From the NCBI RefSeq assembly GCF_000224145.3, contig NW_004190444.2, positions 62,001 through 126,000 on the forward strand: a DNA stretch of 64,000 nt. The letters run 5' to 3'. Both the position numbers and the translations under genes were made by a program. Each line of letters opens with the position of its first letter. Position 1 is the stretch's first letter. Under the pieces are notes generated by a model. It was not told the origin of the DNA, searched no databases, and saw only the letters and a program-made list of their open reading frames with translations. This DNA comes from Ciona intestinalis. Its lineage: Eukaryota; Chordata; Ascidiacea; Phlebobranchia; Cionidae. Positions 1-12,200 of this stretch are shown here, one piece after another.

Positions 1-256
1 ACCTGGGATTTAGACCAGAGTTGACCCATTACTTCAACATTGTATATGCACATTCTATTCTATATGGGTGAAGTCCTACAGTGAGGCACGCCATGGGACC
101 TGGGGTTTAGACCAGAGTTGCCCCATCACTCCAACACCCAGAGTTATATACATAATCTCTAAAGTTGTAACCTTCATCTCAAACATGCTTTGCCATAATA
201 CCTCAAACATTAACCACTGTCTTATACTTAATACAAAGCAGTAATAAAATATAAAC
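1..256. repeat. Dispersed intron repeat at window start
   Basis: Contains two copies of a family ending in 'gaccagagttgaccc' / 'ccaacacccag' and 'tatatgggtgaagtc'. Related copies occur at about 12055-12130, 20900-21000, 39570-39640, 49130-49210, 54830-55050 and 57590-57720. No coding sequence is visible here apart from a possible further TASOR exon outside the window. Confidence 0.5.
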
Positions 257-3200
257 TCACTTAATGTTATGAAGATGGCTCCGTATATGATGGTACAACG
301 CCAACCGCCAAACATTACTACCATTGCTCCTCGATGGGAGGTTTCCTGTGCTTACTAACCATACAAAGAGTTGGAAGAACACAGCTGAAAGTAAGAGGGT
401 AAGAGATTCAAATCCAGGCCAGGGTTGGAGAACCAGGGGCACAAAACTATACTTGGCTCTTTGTGTTTGTATAGAGACTAACACGTTTGTATGGAACTGG
501 GTAAAAGGTGTTTCAGACTGAAAACTGGGGTGTTAAAACATATGATATCCCCTCTGTTTCAAAAGCTAGGGTGACATGTCACCCAGCCAATGTTACGCAT
601 ATGACCTAACTACTACATTCGCATCATAGGCGTAACATCAGGAATCCTGGGTTCAAATCCCAGCCAGGGTTAAAAGAACCAGGGATCCTAGGTTCGAATC
701 CAGGCCAGGGTTGGAGAACCAGGGATCCTGGGTTCGAATCCAGGCCGGGGTTGGAGAACCAGGAATCTTGGGTTCGAATCCAGCCCAGGGTTGGAGAACC
801 AGGAATCCTGGGTTTGAACCCAGGCCAGGGTTGGAGAACCAGGGATCCTGGGTTTGAACCCAGGCCAGGGTTGGAGAACCAGGGACCCAGGCCTGGCCAG
901 GGTTGGAGAACCAGGGATCCTGGGTTTGAACCCAGGCCAGGGTTGGAGAACCAGGGACCCAGGCCAGGGTTGAAGAACCAGGGACCCAGGCCAGGGTTGA
1001 AGAACCAGGGATCCAGGGTTCGAATCCAGGCCAGGTCAGCAGACACTCACCATGATTATTAAGCATCACGCTTGCAGACACCGGTATAATGATCCCACCT
1101 TCACCATTTAGTATGTTCAAGTACTGGTGGTCACGAACAGCACATGCGGAGTCAGCTTGCACGAACTGCACGCGGGCACCGGCGCATTTAAGCAAACCAA
1201 GGTAAGGCAGGGAAGGGAGGAGTTCGAGGTCACCTGACCTGGTATATAGGATTTCTATTGTAATGTTATGTTAACTTTTAATTAAAAGGTGGCATGATGT
1301 AGGCTTAAAGCTTTATGCTGCTACCATTGTGGGCGTATGTGTCATTGGGCAAGACAACTAACGGCAATTGCTCCAACCCAGTTGTCACTAATTGTTTTTT
1401 TAAACTGTCAGCAATACATAAAAACAATCACCCACAAAGTCTCATACGTGGTGTAAGTTGTAAGCGGACAAGGATAAACAAATTATTTACAAATCATTAA
1501 AAAGACAGTCCTTTGTAGTAAGTATAACATAATTACCAGGCTACTATATACATCGCATAGCATTTTACGTCCACAATCCTTTCTTACCTGATAACAATCC
1601 ACAAATGTTCTGGGGGTAAAACTTTATGCAGCAGATCCTCGTTGACGGGGATTCCCCCTCCCTCTGATGATGTCATACGTGTGATGGCGTTGGTGACATC
1701 GTGTGGATGGAAACGAACCCCTTTCAGCGAATGAAGAAGATCTTCCATCTCGGAGCAATCAGGGTGTCCTCGAGGGTTAAAGATGTAAAATCGGGGGCCC
1801 TTGGGGGGAGGGGTGTTGCCAGGTTGGGGTTTAACATGGGCCACAGAACGGTTTTCCAACGAGCGACTTTTTCGGAAGGTGTTTTCATAAGTCGTTAGTT
1901 TCACTTGTGTCTCAGGGGATTCTGAAAGCAACTCGGCAGTTTTCGAGTGTGAGTCAGCAGATTCAGCGATTTTTGAAAGTGACTCAACACTTTTTGATGG
2001 CAATTTGGGAGGTTCTGATGGTGAATCAGCAGATAATGGTGATTGTGAAACATCACTACTTAATTGTGACTCAACATTTTTGAGAAACGATTCAACAACC
2101 AGTTTTACGAACTTTTCAACTCTGGTTGAAATAACAACCGGTTTCAATTCAAGATTGTCAACTTTTTGCCGCGTTAAGTCCGTCATCTTCTCCAAGATAT
2201 GTTGAACCTTACTTGAAGTTGGGATGGTTGGTCTTGAAAGAGTTGATAATTTATTAAGGTTCAAATACGATGTGTGCATGTTAGATTTCATATCCTCAGC
2301 AAGGTTATGGTCATACGTATCATCCAATGTTGGGGTATGCGTTTCCCTTACGTCATCTGAACTAACTATATCCTCAACTTCTGAAGAAACTTTATCAAAC
2401 GTTTTACCCAATTCTTTAGCTGGACTTGTCGGTATATTTGTATCTTCTGTTTGTAGAAACTTTTCTTCTTTTGCTTCTAGCTCCAATTTATTCGAAATTT
2501 CATCATTTTTTCTTAATTTTCCAACTATTTCAACATTTTTTCCCAAATTGTCATCAGATTTTACTTTTTCTGATGATTCTTCCTTTGTTCTGGATGTTTG
2601 AAGTTGAAGAGCAAGTTGAAGGAGGCGAGAGGAGAGAGCAGAAGATGAAGCATCAGTTGCAGAACTCCTCACTTGAGATAAAATATCATCGATTTCGGAC
2701 AAAAAGTTTGGGTTAGTGGCAGGAGCTTGCTCCATTGAGGCAGGTGCTTGCTCCTTACATGTGGGAGATGGAATTTTGGATGTTACAGTTCGTTCTGGCA
2801 ATGAAACATCATCAATAGATGAAAGATTCTCTTTCCTGGAGGTAGAAGCTTGGTTTTTATATGTTGGAATTAGTTGTTTAGACACTGGAGCCTGAGTTTC
2901 AGGTTTAGGAGTTTTATCCTTTGATGTAGGAAATAGAATCTTGGATGTTGGATCTTTGTAGACTGGATTCTGTTCTCTAGTTGTGGCAGGTGTAGTTGTG
3001 TAAGTATGAGCTTGATATCTTGGTATATAAGTTGGTTCCAATGACTTAGGTAGTCGTTCTAACGCTACATAAGCTTCAGCCATGCTGGAAGTTAAAGAAA
3101 TATCTTTAAAAGGTTTGGTAAAAGTGGGGAAGGCATAACTTTGATCGTGATCAACAGAGGATGTTGGTTTGTGATCCTCTGATGCAGGAAGATCTCGTTG

Positions 3201-6200
3201 ATCCGGATGTTGCGTTGCATTGACTTCTTTGAAGATCTTCTTCTCTGATCTTCTCTTCTTTAACTTTTCCCGCATCTTTTTAATGTAATCTTCAGATAAC
3301 TCCATTTTGGGAAGATTAGAATTATCTTTTTCCTCCACACTGATACCAGCAACATCCTTATCTTCGCTACACTTCTCTCCAAATTTCTCTTCACCAAAGT
3401 TTTCAACATTTCCGACCAAACTTTTAGTTAAATTATTGTTTTTATCTTTCACACTTATATGGCCATCATCTCTATCTTTTACAACAGGTGTCTTGTCTTC
3501 TGTTTTATTATTTTCGAATAAATCGATTTCGATCAAATTACGGTTTCTATCTTTTGATCCCATCTTAGCAATATCTTGATCCTTTAAAACAGGCATCTTG
3601 TCTTCTTTTCCAACATTTTCATGCAATTTAATGTGAATCAAGTTATTGTTTCTATCTTGTGCTTTAGATACAGCTGGTGTAGCTGACAAAGTATTCTTAA
3701 TTTCAACAACAAAGTTAGTATTTGGCTGCAAAGTGGAAGTTTCAAATGTTTTTACGATTCGGTCAGAAAATAATCGACCTTTCCCCAAACCCTCACTCAA
3801 GGTGCTACCTGCGGTGGTAGTTACCTTCCCAATGCTCCCTGAAGCGAGTAGCAGGTGGGTATTGTGGGTGAGGACCCCACCTTTGGGGGGGAGGGGGTCG
3901 CTCTGGGGGTGGGGCTCTGTCTGGAGGTGGGTTCCTTTTTGGTGCCCTGTCAAGGGGAAGGGGTCTGTCTGGGGCCCTTTGCGGGGGTCTGTCTTGGTAA
4001 GGGGGTCGTTCTTGGGGTAAGTCCCAGGAAGGATGCCGAGTTTCTGGAGAACGGAACGGGCGAGCTCGGAAGGGTCCACCTCGGTGGGGTTCGTAGCCCC
4101 ATGAATCGGCCCGATGGGGTTCGCGGCGCTCGTTTGGGCCATGGTACCCCTCGTGCCCCCTATGGTTGGGGTAATCATGGTGTTCATGGTAATATTGGGG
4201 TCGGTAGGCTTCCCTGGGGTCTTCACGGTACCTTTGGTGTGGAGGGGCTGAATCCGGGGGTCTCTGGGGTTGGGAGGGGTGGGAGTGAGGGTTGGGGGAC
4301 CACCGTGCCAGTATGGGTGGACTCTGGGGTGATGGGGACCTTTGTCTGGGCCTTGTTGGGGATTCCGGGTAATATAGGGGCCTCCTAGGCGGTGAGGGGG
4401 GACTATCCCTGTATGGTGGATACGATTGGTGGGGCTGGGTAACAGGGGGGCTCCTAGGGTCGTATGGTTGCCCCCTGTGGTCGATTGGGGGGTCTCGTGG
4501 GTCGTAGGGGTCTTGCTGATCCTCGGGCTTGGTATCTTCCCATCCAGAGGTAGAAGAGCAAGGTTGGATGGTGGGAAGGGATAGGAAGGGAGGCGGAGGT
4601 GGCGGGGTGATGCGGTCCTCATCTTCCTCCATTCTGTTGGATGGAGCGTTGATTAGTGTTATGATATACAGGGGTTGTTGTGTATGATGCATTATGTGGA
4701 AATAGAAGTTTGTTTTCAAGCTATGTTTACCTAATAGTTTAACAGGATAATGTGAGATCCAACACTTATGTAGATAATGTGGTAATAGTAATGTTATGCA
4801 GTGGTAGCGTATATACTATTGGTGCTAGCATTAGGCCAGGGTGGGTAGACTTACTTTGGGAGTTTTGTTAAGTAACAACATGGTGTATACCGTTGCTACA
4901 ATGTATATTCTATTTGCTAACTAATTTTAATAGAAGTTTTAAAAATTATATCAGAATAATTGGTTGAACTAGTTCATATATATTCTTAAAATTGTTATTA
5001 TAGTAGGATGAGGGAAGATGGGACACCTTTAGCACATAATACCCAAATATCCTGACCGTGTTTTAAACAATTAACAACGGTCTATGGGAGTCATGAGGAT
5101 ATGGTTTAATAATTTTTTGAATATTCTTTGTTTACTACCAAATGGAACAAGAAAAAAGAATGAAAAGGTGTCCTATCTTCCCCCACCCTACTATATACAT
5201 AAACCAATGTTAATTTATGTTAGTTAACATTGTTTAAATGGACTAAATCCACAAAGGTGACATGCGTAAGTTATTCTTAGTTTAAATTTCATCGGCAGCT
5301 TAATTATCATACATGATGCTTGAACCTTGTGGTGGGGTCTTCTGTGATGTCATAATAGGGCTTTGTTTGGTCGTAGAATCAGGGGCACAAGGTGGGGAAG
5401 CTACCGAGTGGGACGCCTGGGTGGAAAACGGGGTTAGATAAGTAATAGTTTTATGTCTAAGAACAGGTGCTTGTATTGTAACCAAAGGATACCAGGTTCA
5501 ATGCTCGATACTGCTACCATTGTGGGCGTATGTGTCCTTGGGAAAGACACTTTGCAGACATTGCTCCAGCTAGTGGTCAGTAGTGGGTTGTAGAAGTCTC
5601 CGTGTTATGGTAAGGCCTAATCTGGATTAAATCCCAGGCCCCATAGCATGTCCTTACGCAGGTCCTCAAGTAGAGTGCACTTATTTTTGACAAATATATG
5701 AAGCATAGAATGTCCTTACCAAGTTGATGTAAGTTTTAGATTATTCATTGTTTTCCCTTCATGTTTCGCGTAGACCATACACTTATTTCCCTTCATGGAC
5801 CCCAAGTAGACCATACATTTATTTACGATTAAACACTTAAGCATATGAATGACGACAACAGTAGCGATCCCACACACCTTAGCTTGCTCTCCCCCTTTAT
5901 CCTGCATATCGTTCATCACTTCTCTCAAATCAGGGAATTCCAAACCTTTCTCATCAACTGTCTTGGCAAGCGCCTGCAATAAGGTATTGCATGGGTGAGT
6001 AAAACAGTTTGCACGAATGAAAATATAAAAATGCTAAATCAAGATACAGTCAGTGCCAACCCTCCTTACCTACATAGACATCATATATACCTGTAGAATA
6101 TTCTGCGTTGTCGCTTGAATCTCGCTGTTTGTTGAATCGGCTTCGGTTGACACCCTACTGCCATCTTGTGGTTTATCCTGCAGCACGTTAGCGAGCAAGT

Positions 6201-9200
6201 TCGCAAAGTTTTGCAAAGATGACGGAGTGGCTGAACATAGACACAATATAAAATAGTAACAGAAGCAATATAGAATGGCTATTACGAATTTTCTGATATA
6301 TATATATATATATATAATTCTATTTTTTAATATAAAATTTTAAAACTATGTTTTGAATTTTTGACTATTTTTACTTTTTCGTTTTTTATAAAAAAAAAAT
6401 TGGATTAATTTAAGACAAAAATTGTCACAACAAAACTGTGGAAAATACAATCACATACTAACCACTAGATGGGGTGGTCGTGCTAACGGCTGAACTCCCT
6501 GTGTCCCCACTACTGCCACCTAATGATTAAACTGGTGATTAGAAACAATTTGAAGTAATTTCAAAAAATGAATGTTCTTCTGGTTAAAGTAATGTTAGCG
6601 CGCCACAATGAGTATGCGAGACAGTGTCTTGAAACCAATTCAAGTTAATTGGTAATAACAATACCGCACAAATTAAAGGTAATAACATGACATATGATCT
6701 AAAGAGCACCCTGGTTTCCCACAAAACACAGATTATGCCTGGTAACAATAACACCCACAATACCTTGTTTAATCTTGTTATCCTCCACAATCTTCCTCTC
6801 TTGTTTGATCATCATTCCTCCTTGAGCCGTCTTGTTCCTGAAGAGGACCTGCCTCACCCATCTCACTTTCTCCATTGAGGAATGAGCATCTTCCGTAGTG
6901 TCCTCTTTCCATGGGCTGCGGGTGTTAGGTGTAATTAGGGGGGTTCATGGGGTGGCATGTTACCCCAACTTTTGGAACATGAGTGATATTGAAAATGCTG
7001 TTAGAGGTGGTTGGTTTTTTTTATGCCACCCAACATTTAACATCCGAGTTCTACACTTAAAACAGTTTCTACACTGCTGTTAGGTGTCTATGCAAAATAA
7101 TCAATGAGGTTTTCTATGTTTAACTACAAGTAATGTGTTGCTTGGTTATAACCACCTCAGATTGTATTCAAAAAAACAAAAAAAACATGAGAAACATTGT
7201 GGAAAAAAGTCCCTATGTATTAACCCATATGTGTGACTATGAGGTCCTATACTACATATAAAGCTAATGTGTCTGAGATTTAGCATGAAGTTGGCCAATA
7301 TACCAGCACCAGTCACCCATATATCCTGAAAATGATAACCCCTAATTTCTGTTTTGGTTCTATAGCAGGCTATAATAAAGTTCTCACCCATAAATACCAC
7401 GCAGCATCGACTTAATTGTGGAGTCCCCTTCAAACGCATAAGGGCAATCACTAGTGGTTTGGAAAGGCACTGCTTGTCTGAATACAATGGATAGTTGACC
7501 CTGTTGTTTCATATCCTCTCTCCGTTTCAACTTATCCATATCCATGGTTGGTTTAAATGTTGAACCAGTGGTCACGTGGTGTGTCACCTCGTACCGAGAG
7601 CTGAGGCTGAGGGTAATTTTGGGTTTGTGTTGAGTTTTTAATGAATTATACAGGCAAGGATTTACAGTGTGGCATGCTATGGGGTGTTGAAATACTTATG
7701 CTATCAAGTCCCCCGTTTACCACAATATGGGTGTATTTTAATAGATTGATCTGCTGGGTTAGTTTATACACGCTAATAGGACATTTAATTACAACACAGC
7801 CCCTACTATATAACTATACCCAAAATAAAGTTTAAATTAACTTATATTCAGTTGCATTAAATGGACTCTACTATGACAGCTCAACATCTAAAGTTCACAA
7901 CTAACTGATAATAATAAGGCAATGCTTTTATTACACACAGACCATAAGCCCCACAAATCTGGACAACCGCAAATATTACATCCCAAATTACACATATTTT
8001 ATTGTATTAAATTGACCCCAACAAACCCCACAAACCCCACAAACCTAAAGTCAGGATGTTGCATTAGTTCCTCCATATCTTCCGATGTTAGCACGACCTC
8101 TAGTGGTTTAAACGAAGGACGAGCGATCTTCGGCCTCGTCTCCAACGGAGGTTCGATCGAGATCTTCCTCTTTGGAGGTCGGGGGTCGGATGGTGGGGTG
8201 ATGACCTCATCAGTGGTGTCATTGATGACGTCATCATCGTCCGCACTAAATGTCGCTTCCTCGTCGCTCTCAACACCGGGTGTCCCCGCCCGCTTTAACC
8301 TTGAAGACGAGTTGCTACGGGATACCGACTTTTTCTGGAAGGCATAGAAATGTTATACGAATATAAAAAACATACTGCGTTTTTTCATATCGTAGTTAAA
8401 ATATTTGAATAAAAATTTACGTTTTTATACCGGAGGGGCCAAATTCATGTACTTGTCAAATAAATATAAAATATAAGTTTTTGTAATTCCTACTAGGCAC
8501 AACATAACATACAAATTTATCATTTCCTCTTATTGCCCAAGTCACCTTCATCTTTGGTTTATAATAATCCGTCCTTGATTGATGAGTCATCGCCCATAAT
8601 GATGTCATCTTCCCCAGGAACTTCTTGGAGTTAGTGTGGGAAGGAAATAATGGGTCGATGGTTTTGTAGTGGCTGTGGAGAAGCTTCTCAGAGGTCTGGG
8701 GTGTAAGAGGTTATGCGTCAGTATAAGGCAGGGGTTCCCAAACCGCGGCCCGCAGGAGCAAAATAAATGACACCATGTCTTCTCACAAGTTACTTGGTAT
8801 ATAACTTTAAGCGCCCAAAATGATAGCAGCATATGTGGCTGTGCCAGCTTCTTTTCCTACCTCCCTTAACTGCCGTTCCACCACCCTCTACAACCTCCCT
8901 AATATCAACCACTGCTATTCCACCACCCTCTACAACCTCCCACCTGTAACTTCTTCTTATCTTTCAAAACCCCCAATAACCGATTGATTTGCTCCGGCAC
9001 CAAAGATCCGATGGATGCGGGATCAATATTAAGATTTCCGAGTTTCATCTCCAGCTCCTCGGGAATCCTCGCATCCTCCCGAAGATCTTTCCTCTTCCGA
9101 TTCACCACAATATTTGATCTTTGCTCTGAGTAAGATAAAAAATCATCTTTTTAATGATAAGGTACAGGGTCCATGAAGTACTTAACCAGCAAAAAATCAA

Positions 9201-12200
9201 ACCTATAAATTGTATTTTGTGGCAGTTATTTAATGAAGTTCACATTGTGGCTTAAATTTACCATGGCATGCCTTGTAATGAGATATCACCCATATAGAAT
9301 ACAAAAAGTTTAAACTATTATAAAAAGATTGCAGTATTTGTTGGATGTTGGGGTAATAGACTTCCATAAGCGGTCTCTAATGATCCTGGTGTGTGTTCAA
9401 GACACAAATTGGTTCAACACAGTGGTCACTAATGTGTTGTCACACTGGGTGTCTGGTTAATATTCCTACATACCCCTATATTACCTTCAATCACAAACGT
9501 ACCATTAATTTTAGATGCGAGTGCTTTTGGGGTAACAACGACAGCATACAGGAAGACCTTTTTCATCTGTGGGTCAGCGACACTCGGTACAGCCAAGCCC
9601 ATCTTATCCATAGTTAACCCACTCATGGGCATCAAGTATACCATGGAGGAGAACTTCAGTTTGACGGCACCGACAGACACATTCTGCACAAGGTGCGCGA
9701 TAAGCTGCCTGAACTTGGCGACACCAGACTCACTTGAAGGCACGAGGTGGAAAATGCTGTAGTTTCGTCCTCTGTATATAACTGTGGGTGGGTTGGTGTT
9801 AGTTAAATATACATAGATAACATGGGTGTACGGGGTAGGCCCTGCAATGGGCAATTACATATGTATACATGTATATACAGAACTATAGGAGCCAATCGTG
9901 GATATTTATGCATGTCACAGAATATTTTATAATTTTACAAAGTAAGGCCGTGCATGTGAGATTTAAGTAAATAGTAATAATGCTTTACAAAAGTGTCAAC
10001 AAAACAATAACCTTAAATTGGTTGCACCACTTTTCACAGGTGTTTAAATATAAGTTAAGTTGTATTTGACCGACACTTCAGAATTTTTGACAGCTATTTT
10101 TACAAAGTATCAACGAAACAATACCCTTGAATTGGTTGCACCACTTTTCACAGGCGTTTAAATATAAGTTAAGTTGTATTTGACCGACACTTGAGTAAAA
10201 GTGGAACTCACCGTTATATTTCTTGCCCGATTTATTGAGCAGGGACGGAGGCAACAACCGTGAGAATTTATCAACGGAAAGACAATATTTCACGTTCATT
10301 GTTTTATCCCTGAATGAATATATATCATATTAAAGGACTGGTCTGGATTCAAACCCAGAATCACTGGTACTCCAGCCCTGGCCTGAATGCGAACCTAGGA
10401 ACCCTGGTTCTTCAACCCTGGCCTGGATTCGAACCCAGAATCCCTGGTTTTTCAACCAAAAACACAAAATAAAACTAACCACCATTTGAACAACCACAAT
10501 CAAAGCAGAAACATAACTTACAGGAAAGCGATATTAATCGCTGTATCAATCTCTGTTACGAGTTTCACCGCGCAGAATTGGCCCCCTCTCACCAACAAGC
10601 GACCCTCCCACAGATTATAAACCCCCCTGTTTACCCCTAAACCGGTAGGGGAAGTACCTGATGGACCCGCATCAGCTTCAAGTGCGGGGTTGCTGGGTAA
10701 AAAGGGGATTTTTTAAACTACAAACTGTTTAAAATTTTTTTAGCGATAAGACTTTTCAAAGTTGGTTGATTTAGATAAAAATAACTCTGACTGCAATATG
10801 CGACATTACTATTACCATTCAAGTCAGAACTAGTTTTATACGAAATTGAACAAAGGTTATTAAGACTAGGAGAAAAGTTAAGTTATATAAGCTATGCAGT
10901 TTAATTTTAAGTTTGTTTAAGTCTTTTATCTAAAAAATGTAGTTTTTATCTCTGGCATGTTTTAACGATTGTCGTTTTGTTTCTAACGCTAAGTTAATTA
11001 ATTGATCTTCGCTATCAGATTTAAAGATAAATCAAATATTCCATACACATATATATATATAGTAGGGTAGGGGAAGATGGGACACCTTTTCATTTTATAT
11101 TCTTGTCTCATTCGGTAGAAAATAAAGAAAATTTAAAGAATTATAAAACCGTCTTCTCATGACTCTAATTGTTAGTTGTTTAAAACACGATCAGAGTATT
11201 TTGATAATATGTGCTGAAGGATCTCCATCTTACCCCACAGACTTTATCAATATTATAGTCTACTAACAAATAGGACGAGAAAACATAATGAAAAGGTGTC
11301 CCATCTTCCCCCACCCTACTATATATATATTTCAATCATTCCCCTTATTATGTTTACACAGCCACCCACCTGTCTTTGCGTTGAAGTGTATTCTCATTCA
11401 CCGAGTAATTGAAATGTAGAATGGCATACGGGATAATTTGGCGTGGCCGGTTCAATACATCTACATCTCCATACTCATAGATGTAATACTGAAGGACGTG
11501 GAAAATTAGGTGGATGGTTAACTGGCGTGTTAAAGCATGAAACACAACAAACACATAGAGTAATGGGCACTTAATTGTTAAACAAATTTCTACAACTTGT
11601 TCAATTGTAAAATTTTCCTAGGTGTTTTTTCAACCTTTCATGGTTCATGGCCCCTTTTAAAAACACACAACACTCGTGGCTACATCAATAAAATAACCTA
11701 CATTTGTTTTACCTTATTTACGTTTGTAATTTTATTCACCACTTGGCAGTAATCGGCCACTAAAAAAGGCAATAACATGGGGCATGGTACAAAAGCTTGG
11801 TGTCCAAAAAGATAGGCCATATACAAACAAGCATGTACATATCCAACAGTGCATGTACCTGTAACATCTGGTAAGCCCTCTGATGACTCGCCTTAGCTTG
11901 TTCTACAGATACTTTCAATGTATGGCAGTCGAACAATGGGGTTGGTTCTTGTGTTGTGACACTTAACCTGCATTCACTGACCACCTTGCTTTTGCCCTGA
12001 AGTGGAATTATGGGTTAATAGTGAACCATAGTTAAGCATACAATTTAGTCACACAACTCTGCAAAACTAGGGCCTTCAGTGAGGTCTGGGGACCTGGGAT
12101 TTGGCCAGAGAGAAATTTGGCAAGAATATGAGNNNNNNNNNNNNNNNNNNNNNNNNNNNNNNNNNNNNNNNNNNNNNNNNNNACAATCACTTAAACAAAA

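Noticed and set aside
640-1036. Cluster of tRNA genes
   Set aside because: B-box-like sequences repeat, but there is no A box, acceptor stem or anticodon arm at the right spacing.
624-1195. Gly/Pro/Trp-rich proteins on both strands
   Set aside because: They are translations of the minisatellite; only 1238-1051 is a TASOR exon.
1584-4622. A single 1,012-codon exon
   Set aside because: The upstream 270 codons code better in another frame, and the 142-nt intron at 3824-3683 with a TACTAAC motif joins the two frames.
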